Below, piece after piece: positions 23,004 to 35,000 of a stretch of 64,000 bases of DNA. Source of the DNA: Mimachlamys varia (taxonomy: Eukaryota > Mollusca > Bivalvia > Pectinida > Pectinidae); NCBI GenBank assembly GCA_947623455.1, contig OX392532.1, positions 8,002,501 through 8,066,500 of the forward strand. The letters run 5' to 3'. Within the stretch, counting starts at the first letter, position 1. Every line of letters begins with the position of its first letter. The notes under the pieces are model-generated. The model was given only the letters and a program-made list of their open reading frames with translations, was not told where the DNA came from and searched no databases. The position numbers were made by a program, and so were the translations under genes.

Positions 23004-26000
23004 GTAAGTCAGGGAGGTTATAGGGGTGAATGGTAACAGTTGGTAAGTCAGGGAGGTCACAGGTGTGAATGGTAACAGTTGGTTAGTCAGAAAGGTCACA
23101 GATGTGAATGGTAACAGTTGGTCAGTCAGGGAGGTTACAGAGGTGAATGGTAACAGTTGGTAAGTCAGGGAGGTTACAAGGATGAATGGTAACAGTTGGT
23201 AAGTCAGAGGTGGTCACAGAGGTGAATGGTAACAGTTGGTAAGTCAGGGAGCTGACAGAGGTGAATGGTAACAGTTGGTAGGTCAGAGAGGTTACAGAGG
23301 TGAATGGTAACAGTTGGCAGGTCAGGGGGGTCACAGAGGTGAATGGTAACAGTTGGTAAGTCAGGGAGGTTACAGAGGTGAATGGTAACAGTTGGTAAGT
23401 CAGGGAACTGACAGAGGTGAATGGTAACAGTTGGTATGTCAGGGAGGTTACAGAGGTGAATGGTAACAGTTGGTAAGTCAGGGAGCTGACAGAGGTGAAT
23501 GGTAACAGTTGGTATGTCAGAGGGGTCACAGAGGTGAATGGTAACAGTTGGTAAGTCAGGGAGCTGACAGAGGTGAGTGGTAACAGTTGGTAGGTCAGGG
23601 GGGTCACAGAGGTGAATGGTAACAGTTGGTAAGTCAGGGAGGTTACAGAGGTGAATGGTTACAGTTGGTAAGTCAGGGAGGTTACAGGGGTGAATGGTAA
23701 CAATTGGTAAGTCAGGGAGGTTACAGGGGTAAATGGTAACAGTTGGTAAGTCAGGGAGGTCACAGAGGTGAATGATAACAGTTGGTAGGTCACGGAGGTC
23801 ACAGAGGTGAATATAATGGTAACAGTTGATAAGTCAGGGAGGTCACAGAGGTGAATGGTAACAGTTGGTAAGTCAGGGAGCTGACAGAGGTGAATGGTAA
23901 CAGTTGGTATGTCAGAGGGGTCACAGAGGTGAATGGTAACAGTTGGTAAGTCAGGGAGCTGACAGAGGTGAATGGTAACAGTTGGTATGTCAGAGGGGTT
24001 ACAGAGGTGAATGGTAACAGTTGGTAAGTCAGGGAGGTCACATAGATGAATGGTAACAGTTGGTAAGTCAGGGAGGTTACAGAGGTGAATTGTAACAGTT
24101 GGTAAGTCAGGGAGGTTACAGGGGTGAATGATAACAGTTGGTAAGTCAGAGGGGTTACAGAGGTGAATGGTAACAGTTGGTATGTCAGGGAGATCACAGG
24201 GGTGAGTGGTAACAGTTGGTAAGTCAGGGAGGTCACAGGGGTGAATGGTAACAGTTGGTAAGTCAGAGGGGTTACAGAGGTGAATGGTAACAGTTGGTAT
24301 GTCAGGGAGATCACAGGGGTGAATGGTTACAGTTGGTAAGTCAGGGAGGTCACAGAGGTGAGTGGTAACAGTTGGTAAGTCAGGGAGGTTATAGAGGTGA
24401 ATGGTAACAGTTGGTAAGTCAGGGAGGTTACAGAGATGAATGGTAACAGTTGGTAGGTCAGGGAGGTCACAGGGGTGAATGGTAACAGTTGGTAGGTCAG
24501 GGAGGTCACAGGGGTGAATGGTAACAATTGGTTAGTCAGGGAGGTTACAGAGGTGAATGGTAACAGTTGGTAAGTCAGGGAGGTTATAGGGGTGAATGGT
24601 AATAGTTGGTAAGTCAGGGAGGTCACAGAGGTGAATGGTAACAGTTGGTAAGTCAGGGAGGTTATAGGGGTGAATGGTAACAATTGGTAAGTCAGGGAGG
24701 TTATAGAGGTGAATGGTAACAGTTGGTAAGTCAGGGAGGTTATAGAGGTGAATGGTAACAGTTGGTAAGTCAGGGAGGTTATAGGGGTGAATGGTAACAA
24801 TTGATTAGTCAGGGAGGTCACATAGGTAAATGGTAACAGTTGGTAAGTCAGGGAGGTTATAGAGGTAAATGGTAACAGTTGGTAAGTCAGGGAGGTTATA
24901 GGGGTGAATGGTAACAATTGATTAGTCAGGGAGGTCACATAGGTAAATGGTAACAGTTGGTAAGTCAGGGAGGTTATATAGGTAAATGGTAACAGTTGGT
25001 AAGTCACGGAGGTTACAGAGGTGAATGGTAACAGTTGGTAACTCAGAGAGGTCACAGAGGTGAATGGTAACAATTGGTAAGTCAGGGAGGTTACCGAGGT
25101 GAATGGTAACAGTTGGTAAGTCAGGGAGGTTATAGGGGTGAATGGTAACAATTGGTAAGTCAGGGAGGTCACAGAGGTGAATGGTAACAGTTGGTAAGTC
25201 AGGGAGGTTATAGGGGTGAATGGTAACAATTGGTAAGTCAGGGAGGTTATAGAGGTGAATGGTAACAGTTGGTAAGTCAGGGAGGTTACAGAGGTGAATG
25301 GTAACAGTTGGTAAGTCAGGGAACTGACAGAGGTGAATGGTAACAGTTGGTATGTCAGAGGGGTCACAGAGGTGAATGGTAACAGTTGGTAAGTCAGGGA
25401 GCTGACAGAGGTGAATGGTAACAGTTGGTATGTCAGAGAGGTTACAGAGGTGAATGGTAACAGTTGGTAAGTCACGGAGCTGACAGAGGTGAATGGTAAC
25501 AGTTGGTATGTCAGAGGGGTCACAGAGGTGAATGGTAACAGTTGGTAAGTCAGGGAGCTGACAGAGGTGAGTGGTAACAGTTGGTAGGTCAGGGGGGTCA
25601 CAGAGGTGAATGGTAACAGTTGGTAAGTCAGGGAGGTTACAGAGGTGAATGGTTACAGTTGGTAAGTCAGGGAGGTTACAGAGGTGAATGGTAACAGTTG
25701 GTATGTCAGGGAGATCACAGGGGTGAATGGTTACAGTTGGTAAGTCAGGGAGGTCACAGAGGTGAGTGGTAACAGTTGGTAAGTCAGGGAGGTTATAGAG
25801 GTGAATGGTAACAGTTGGTAAGTCAGGGAGGTTACAGAGATGAATGGTAACAGTTGGTAGGTCAGGGAGGTCACAGGGGTGAATGGTAACAGTTGGTAGG
25901 TCAGGGAGGTCACAGGGGTGAATGGTAACAATTGGTTAGTCAGGGAGGTTACAGAGGTGAATGGTAACAGTTGGTAAGTCAGGGAGGTTATAGGGGTGAA

Positions 26001-29000
26001 TGGTAATAGTTGGTAAGTCAGGGAGGTCACAGAGGTGAATGGTAACAGTTGGTAAGTCAGGGAGGTTATAGGGGTGAATGGTAACAATTGGTAAGTCAGG
26101 GAGGTTATAGAGGTGAATGGTAACAGTTGGTAAGTCAGGGAGGTCACAGAGGTGAATGGTAACAGTTGGTAAGTCAGGGAGGTTATAGGGGTGAATGGTA
26201 ACAATTGATTAGTCAGGGAGGTCACATAGGTAAATGGTAACAGTTGGTAAGTCAGGGAGGTTATATAGGTAAATGGTAACAGTTGGTAAGTCAGGGAGGT
26301 TATAGGGGTGAATGGTAACAATTGATTAGTCAGGGAGGTCACATAGGTAAATGGTAACAGTTGGTAAGTCAGGGAGGTTATATAGGTAAATGGTAACAGT
26401 TGGTAAGTCACGGAGGTTACAGAGGTGAATGGTAACAGTTGGTAACTCAGAGAGGTCACAGAGGTGAATGGTAACAATTGGTAAGTCAGGGAGGTTACCG
26501 AGGTGAATGGTAACAGTTGGTAAGTCAGGGAGGTTATAGGGGTGAATGGTAACAATTGGTAAGTCAGGGAGGTCACAGAGGTGAATGGTAACAGTTGGTA
26601 AGTCAGGGAGGTTATAGGGGTGAATGGTAACAATTGGTAAGTCAGGGAGGTTATAGAGGTGAATGGTAACAGTTGGTAAGTCAGGGAGGTTACAGAGGTG
26701 AATGGTAACAGTTGGTAAGTCAGGGAACTGACAGAGGTGAATGGTAACAGTTGGTATGTCAGAGGGGTCACAGAGGTGAATGGTAACAGTTGGTAAGTCA
26801 GGGAGCTGACAGAGGTGAATGGTAACAGTTGGTATGTCAGGGAGGTTACAGAGGTGAATGGTAACAGTTGGTAAGTCAGGGAGCTGACAGAGGTGAATGG
26901 TAACAGTTGGTATGTCAGAGGGGTCACAGAGGTGAATGGTAACAGTTGGTAAGTCAGGGAGCTGACAGAGGTGAGTGGTAACAGTTGGTAGGTCAGGGGG
27001 GTCACAGAGGTGAATGGTAACAGTTGGTAAGTCAGGGAGGTTACAGAGGTGAATGGTTACAGTTGGTAAGTCAGGGAGGTTACAGAGGTGAATGGTAACA
27101 GTTGGTATGTCAGGGAGATCACAGGGGTGAATGGTTACAGTTGGTAAGTCAGGGAGGTCACAGAGGTGAGTGGTAACAGTTGGTAAGTCAGGGAGGTTAT
27201 AGAGGTGAATGGTAACAGTTGGTAAGTCAGGGAGGTTACAGAGATGAATGGTAACAGTTGGTAGGTCAGGGAGGTCACAGGGGTGAATGGTAACAGTTGG
27301 TAGGTCAGGGAGGTCACAGGGGTGAATGGTAACAATTGGTTAGTCAGGGAGGTTATATAGGTAAATGGTAACAGTTGGTAAGTCAGGGAGGTTATAGGGG
27401 TGAATGGTAACAATTGATTAGTCAGGGAGGTCACATAGGTAAATGGTAACAGTTGGTAAGTCAGGGAGGTTATATAGGTAAATGGTAACAGTTGGTAAGT
27501 CACGGAGGTTACAGAGGTGAATGGTAACAGTTGGTAACTCAGAGAGGTCACAGAGGTGAATGGTAACAATTGGTAAGTCAGGGAGGTTACCGAGGTGAAT
27601 GGTAACAGTTGGTAAGTCAGGGAGGTTATAGGGGTGAATGGTAACAATTGGTAAGTCAGGGAGGTCACAGAGGTGAATGGTAACAGTTGGTAAGTCAGGG
27701 AGGTTATAGGGGTGAATGGTAACAATTGGTAAGTCAGGGAGGTTATAGAGGTGAATGGTAACAGTTGGTAAGTCAGGGAGGTTACAGAGGTGAATGGTAA
27801 CAGTTGGTAAGTCAGGGAACTGACAGAGGTGAATGGTAACAGTTGGTATGTCAGAGGGGTCACAGAGGTGAATGGTAACAGTTGGTAAGTCAGGGAGCTG
27901 ACAGAGGTGAATGGTAACAGTTGGTATGTCAGGGAGGTTACAGAGGTGAATGGTAACAGTTGGTAAGTCAGGGAGCTGACAGAGGTGAATGGTAACAGTT
28001 GGTATGTCAGAGGGGTCACAGAGGTGAATGGTAACAGTTGGTAAGTCAGGGAGCTGACAGAGGTGAGTGGTAACAGTTGGTAGGTCAGGGGGGTCACAGA
28101 GGTGAATGGTAACAGTTGGTAAGTCAGGGAGGTTACAGAGGTGAATGGTTACAGTTGGTAAGTCAGGGAGGTTACAGAGGTGAATGGTAACAGTTGGTAT
28201 GTCAGGGAGATCACAGGGGTGAATGGTTACAGTTGGTAAGTCAGGGAGGTCACAGAGGTGAGTGGTAACAGTTGGTAAGTCAGGGAGGTTATAGAGGTGA
28301 ATGGTAACAGTTGGTAAGTCAGGGAGGTTACAGAGATGAATGGTAACAGTTGGTAGGTCAGGGAGGTCACAGGGGTGAATGGTAACAGTTGGTAGGTCAG
28401 GGAGGTCACAGGGGTGAATGGTAACAATTGGTTAGTCAGGGAGGTTACAGAGGTGAATGGTAACAGTTGGTAAGTCAGGGAGGTTATAGGGGTGAATGGT
28501 AATAGTTGGTAAGTCAGGGAGGTCACAGAGGTGAATGGTAACAGTTGGTAAGTCAGGGAGGTTATAGGGGTGAATGGTAACAATTGGTAAGTCAGGGAGG
28601 TTATAGAGGTGAATGGTAACAGTTGGTAAGTCAGGGAGGTTATAGAGGTGAATGGTAACAGTTGGTAAGTCAGGGAGGTTATAGGGGTGAATGGTAACAA
28701 TTGATTAGTCAGGGAGGTCACATAGGTAAATGGTAACAGTTGGTAAGTCAGGGAGGTTATATAGGTAAATGGTAACAGTTGGTAAGTCACGGAGGTTACA
28801 GAGGTGAATGGTAACAGTTGGTAACTCAGAGAGGTCACAGAGGTGAATGGTAACAATTGGTAAGTCAGGGAGGTTACCGAGGTGAATGGTAACAGTTGGT
28901 AAGTCAGGGAGGTTATAGGGGTGAATGGTAACAATTGGTAAGTCAGGGAGGTCACAGAGGTGAATGGTAACAGTTGGTAAGTCAGGGAGGTTATAGGGGT

Positions 29001-32000
29001 GAATGGTAACAATTGGTAAGTCAGGGAGGTTATAGAGGTGAATGGTAACAGTTGGTAAGTCAGGGAGGTTACAGAGGTGAATGGTAACAGTTGGTAAGTC
29101 AGGGAACTGACAGAGGTGAATGGTAACAGTTGGTATGTCAGAGGGGTCACAGAGGTGAATGGTAACAGTTGGTAAGTCAGGGAGCTGACAGAGGTGAATG
29201 GTAACAGTTGGTATGTCAGGGAGGTTACAGAGGTGAATGGTAACAGTTGGTAAGTCAGGGAGCTGACAGAGGTGAATGGTAACAGTTGGTATGTCAGAGG
29301 GGTCACAGAGGTGAATGGTAACAGTTGGTAAGTCAGGGAGCTGACAGAGGTGAGTGGTAACAGTTGGTAGGTCAGGGGGGTCACAGAGGTGAATGGTAAC
29401 AGTTGGTAAGTCAGGGAGGTTACAGAGGTGAATGGTTACAGTTGGTAAGTCAGGGAGGTTACAGGGGTGAATGGTAACAATTGGTAAGTCAGGGAGGTTA
29501 CAGGGGTAAATGGTAACAGTTGGTAAGTCAGGGAGGTCACAGAGGTGAATGATAACAGTTGGTAGGTCACGGAGGTCACAGAGGTGAATATAATGGTAAC
29601 AGTTGATAAGTCAGGGAGGTCACAGAGGTGAATGGTAACAGTTGGTAAGTCAGGGAGCTGACAGAGGTGAATGGTAACAGTTGGTATGTCAGAGGGGTCA
29701 CAGAGGTGAATGGTAACAGTTGGTAAGTCAGGGAGCTGACAGAGGTGAATGGTAACAGTTGGTATGTCAGAGGGGTTACAGAGGTGAATGGTAACAGTTG
29801 GTAAGTCAGGGAGGTCACATAGATGAATGGTAACAGTTGGTAAGTCAGGGAGGTTACAGAGGTGAATTGTAACAGTTGGTAAGTCAGGGAGGTTACAGGG
29901 GTGAATGGTAACAGTTGGTAAGTCAGAGGGGTTACAGAGGTGAATGGTAACAGTTGGTATGTCAGGGAGATCACAGGGGTGAGTGGTAACAGTTGGTAAG
30001 TCAGGGAGGTCACAGGGGTGAATGGTAACAGTTGGTAAGTCAGAGGGGTTACAGAGGTGAATGGTAACAGTTGGTATGTCAGGGAGATCACAGGGGTGAA
30101 TGGTTACAGTTGGTAAGTCAGGGAGGTCACAGAGGTGAGTGGTAACAGTTGGTAAGTCAGGGAGGTTATAGAGGTGAATGGTAACAGTTGGTAAGTCAGG
30201 GAGGTTACAGAGATGAATGGTAACAGTTGGTAGGTCAGGGAGGTCACAGGGGTGAATGGTAACAGTTGGTAGGTCAGGGAGGTCACAGGGGTGAATGGTA
30301 ACAATTGGTTAGTCAGGGAGGTTACAGAGGTGAATGGTAACAGTTGGTAAGTCAGGGAGGTTATAGGGGTGAATGGTAATAGTTGGTAAGTCAGGGAGGT
30401 CACAGAGGTGAATGGTAACAGTTGGTAAGTCAGGGAGGTTATAGGGGTGAATGGTAACAATTGGTAAGTCAGGGAGGTTATAGAGGTGAATGGTAACAGT
30501 TGGTAAGTCAGGGAGGTTATAGAGGTGAATGGTAACAGTTGGTAAGTCAGGGAGGTTATAGGGGTGAATGGTAATAGTTGGTAAGTCAGGGAGGTCACAG
30601 AGGTGAATGGTAACAATTGGTAAGTCAGGGAGGTTATAGAGGTGAATGGTAACAGTTGGTAAGTCAGGGAGGTTATAGAGGTGAATGGTAACAGTTGGTA
30701 AGTCAGGGAGGTTATAGGGGTGAATGGTAACAATTGATTAGTCAGGGAGGTCACATAGGTAAATGGTAACAGTTGGTAAGTCAGGGAGGTTATATAGGTA
30801 AATGGTAACAGTTGGTAAGTCACGGAGGTTACAGAGGTGAATGGTAACAGTTGGTAACTCAGAGAGGTCACAGAGGTGAATGGTAACAATTGGTAAGTCA
30901 GGGAGGTTACCGAGGTGAATGGTAACAGTTGGTAAGTCAGGGAGGTTATAGGGGTGAATGGTAACAATTGGTAAGTCAGGGAGGTCACAGAGGTGAATGG
31001 TAACAGTTGGTAAGTCAGGGAGGTTATAGGGGTGAATGGTAACAATTGGTAAGTCAGGGAGGTTATAGAGGTGAATGGTAACAGTTGGTAAGTCAGGGAG
31101 GTTATAGAGGTGAATGGTAACAGTTGGTAAGTCAGGGAGGTTATAGGGGTGAATGGTAACAGTTGGTATGTCAGAGGGGTCACAGAGGTGAATGGTAACA
31201 GTTGGTAAGTCAGGGAGGTCACATAGATGAATGGTAACAGTTGGTATGTCAGGGATGTTACAGAGGTGAATGGTAACAGTTGGTAAGTCAGGGAGGTCAC
31301 AGAGGTGAATGGTAACAGTTGGTAAGTCAGGGAGGTCACAGAGGTGAATGGTAACAGTTGGTAAGTCAGGGATGTTACAGAGGTGAATGGTAACAGTTGG
31401 TAAGTCAGGGAGGTCACAGAGGTGAATGGTAACAGTTGGTAAGTCAGGGAGGTCACATAGATGAATGGTAACAGTTGGTATGTCAGGGATGTTACAGAGG
31501 TGAATGGTAACAGTTGGTAAGTCAGGGAGGTCACAGAGGTGAATGGTAACAGTTGGTAAGTCAGGGATGTTACAGAGGTGAATGGTAACAGTTGGTAAGT
31601 CAGGGATGTTACAGAGGTGAATGGTAACAGTTGGTAGGTCAGGGAGGTCACAGAGTTAAATGGTAACAATTGGTAAGTCAGGGAGGGTATAAAAAGGTAT
31701 TTGGCCAGTAGCAAGCAATGATGAAAGAGCTATCAAATAAATTAGCTTGACCCTTTCAAGTTCACAAGAATCTTTCTTTCAACATATCATGCGGCATAAA
31801 CAACATGTTCTCCCAACAATCAACAGATCTAAGCTGATAACATTATGTATATCAGTTTTACTCAAGTAAGTGACATAGCTTGTTCCGCATTCACAAATAT
31901 ATAAAACTTACCACCATCTTGATCATCATTTGTTGCTTTAAAGGCCCAATATACGTAACATCAGGGAAATTTTCGTGATTCTGAAAAAAATCTAGTTGAT

Positions 32001-35000
32001 AACCATGCAAGAATAAGCCTAAAACGAAGTAAACTTGAGCAGTAACTAACAAGCAACTCTTGACAAAAAAATCCAAAGAATTGAAAATAATTCAGGTGGG
32101 GCCCCAAGTCAACAACACACCGAAGGTAAAAGACGGTTTGAAATGAACGCATGTTGACAAATAGCGTGTTTCAACTGCTGCTGTACCGGTAACCGCGAAA
32201 GAATTAATCTTGAATATTGCTGATATTAGTTAATTTTAACTAGATCTATAAATATAATAAGTTATTAGGCTTGAATTTCGCTTCAAGTTTTGCCGAAAGT
32301 TACGTATATTGGGCCTTTAAAGTGTAAAGTGCAATGCAGTATGGGATCTGAATATCATCATTGTACAGATGAGTTTAAGTCTTCCCAATGAATTTAATGT
32401 TGAAACCTGCTGAAAGTTACTGATATGAGATTATTAAAAGATCAGTGATACTAGCCCTTTGGGCCTTTTTGATAATATCTAATCACGCCATTACAAATTG
32501 CTGAAGGCCAAAAAATATATGTGTGTGAATTCATGTATACCAACGACCGTGGATGTTCTTATCATTTACTTGTAGATGAATTTATGAAACTGGCAAAGTT
32601 CACAGCAACTCAATAAATATATAATATGCTTTCTTCCTGTTCCTAATGAGACCATCCTGATGGTGATGTCATGTTTTCTGTTCCTAATGAGACCATCCTG
32701 ATGGTAATGTCATGTTTTCTGTTCCTAATGAGACCATCCTGATGGTAATGTCATGTTTTCTGTTCCTAATGAGACCATCCTGATGGTAATGTCATGTTTT
32801 CTGTTCCTAATGAGACCATCCTGATGGTAATGTCATGTTTTCTGACAGCTGGAATGCGGTCGGCCATGATGCAGCACGTGAGACAGTTTACATGTGTGGG
32901 GAAGATGGCCTGATGGGTGTTTCCGACTACGAGGGGCGTCTTTGTTCCTGTCTTGCACTCTGGAACGGCAAAGATGCAATTCTGAAAGAAAGGCTTTTTG
33001 GTCTTGCAGGTCCAGAGGTTTGTTAAAAATGAAATCATGAATTGTAAATCTAAAAAAAAAACAAATATCCAGTCAGGGGTTTACAGAACTGACAGGTTTC
33101 TCTACTATCCAGTCAGGGATTTAAAGTACTGACTGGTTTCTCTGCTATCCAGTCAGGGATTTACAGAACTGACTGGTTTCTCTACTATCCAGTCAGGGGT
33201 TTACAGAACTGACAGGTATCTCTACTATCCAGACAGGGATTTACAGGACTGGCTGGTTTCTCTACTATCCAGTCAGGGATTTACAGGACTGACAGGTTCC
33301 TCTACTATCCAGTCAGGGATTTAAAGTACTGACTGGTTTCTCTGCTATCCAGTCAGGGATTTACAGAACTGACTGGTTTCTCTACTATCCAGTCAGGGAT
33401 TTACAGGACTGACTGGTTTCTCTACTATCCGGTCAGGGATTTACAGAACTGACCGGTTTATCTACTATCCAGTGAGGGATTTACAGGACTGACTGGTTTC
33501 TCTACTATCCAGTCAGGGATTTACAGGACTGACTGGTTTCTCTGCTATCCTGTCAGGGATTTACAGGACTGACAGGTTCCTCTACTATCCAGACAGGGAT
33601 TTACAGGACTGACAGGTTCCTCTACTATTCAGTCAGGGATTTCAAGTACTGACTGGTTTCTCTGCTATCACTGGGGGACCCTTACCGTTCAAAAAACGCA
33701 TTTTTTCGTTCTGTTTTCAAATACCGTTCATTTCTTTAATTTTTGTGTTCATTTTCCGGGTTACCGTTCTCGTTTCACGGTGCACAGTTTATTTTTCAAA
33801 TCATTGTTTACTTTTGAGGATCGTGTGTTGATTTTTCATTTACCTTGTTCATTATTGAAAAGGAGCGTTCATATTTTAAATTTGGTGTTTATTTTTCACG
33901 ATCACCGTTTAATTTTCCCGACCACCGTTTACTGATTACGATCACCGTTCAATATTCGCGCTCACCGTTTACTGATTACGATCACCGTTTACTTTTCAGA
34001 ATCCTTGTTCATTTTAAAATTGAGTGTTCACGTTTGGGGGAGCTGTGTTTATGTTTCAAGAACCGGTGTTCATTTTTCAAAACCGTTTAGTTTTCGTGGA
34101 CGACCGTTCAATTTCTCCAGTGCCTTTTGTTCTGACTAGTCCTTTCATGTCTGCCGACCGGCTACGCTCCCGTCCACCTTACCTAATCCGGGCACCGTCA
34201 AACTAACCAGTGGTCTGTCAGAGCTCTCAACCGTGACGTACAGTACTTCCTGCAGCCCGAATCCATTGGGTGATGGGAATTAACTTTGGTCAGAAAATAG
34301 GCCTACAGTGTACAGTAACTTGTACGATGTTCAATACCGGAAATATAATCAACAAACGTATCGTAACAGAAAGCGCTTCTCGAATTCGGCGAACGGAACA
34401 GAAATAACGCTATCAAATATATCCGAAGCCTAACTGTCTGTAATTCCCGGGAAACAAACATTTTGTAATGAACTGGACGACTGTAAAAAAATGAATCTCA
34501 CAAGAACATTCTCCATTCATCTTTACGATAGAATACCATTACGTTTCGTCAATGCCGTGGTTTCGTGATGGTTCTACCCCAAAATAGACAGTGTACCTGA
34601 TACGCAGGTGTCGATCAGTTCCACCACGGACTTAGATAAGTTAGATAAGTCCGTGGTTCCACTAGATTACACGATTCTACTTCGAACAATGCAAGATTAT
34701 TGCATCTTTATCATTATTCACATTAACATTATCTGTTTTTTCGCGTACACCATGTCAAAAGTTATCAGAACTTACCGATCAACATTTATTTTTAACCCGT
34801 GACATCTACCGGGACTGGCAATTTCATCTGTCTGTGCATATAGTAAATGATTGGTTGGTTTGAAATGTCAATCACACCTGAACACAGTAGCCCTCGTGAC
34901 ATAATGGGCGGATCTTACGCAACACTTCGCATCCTGTGACTGAACAAGATATCAATTTATATTTGTGTATAAAAATAACGACGGCCACATTGCGTAATGA

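Noticed and set aside
22969..31690. CRISPR-like array
   Set aside because: Units are directly joined with no unique spacers, and the genome is eukaryotic.
23122..31714. Minus-strand open frames of 161-536 aa with [13 protein letters not shown] repeats
   Set aside because: They lie wholly in the 39-bp satellite; the unit length is divisible by three and lacks stops on that strand. There is no non-repeat domain, and the opposite strand is the intron of a real gene.
33845..34206. Frames of 60-81 aa duplicated at 45757-46148 as a conserved gene pair
   Set aside because: They are the two inverted arms of the CACTA-like element; the similarity is explained by the terminal inverted repeats.
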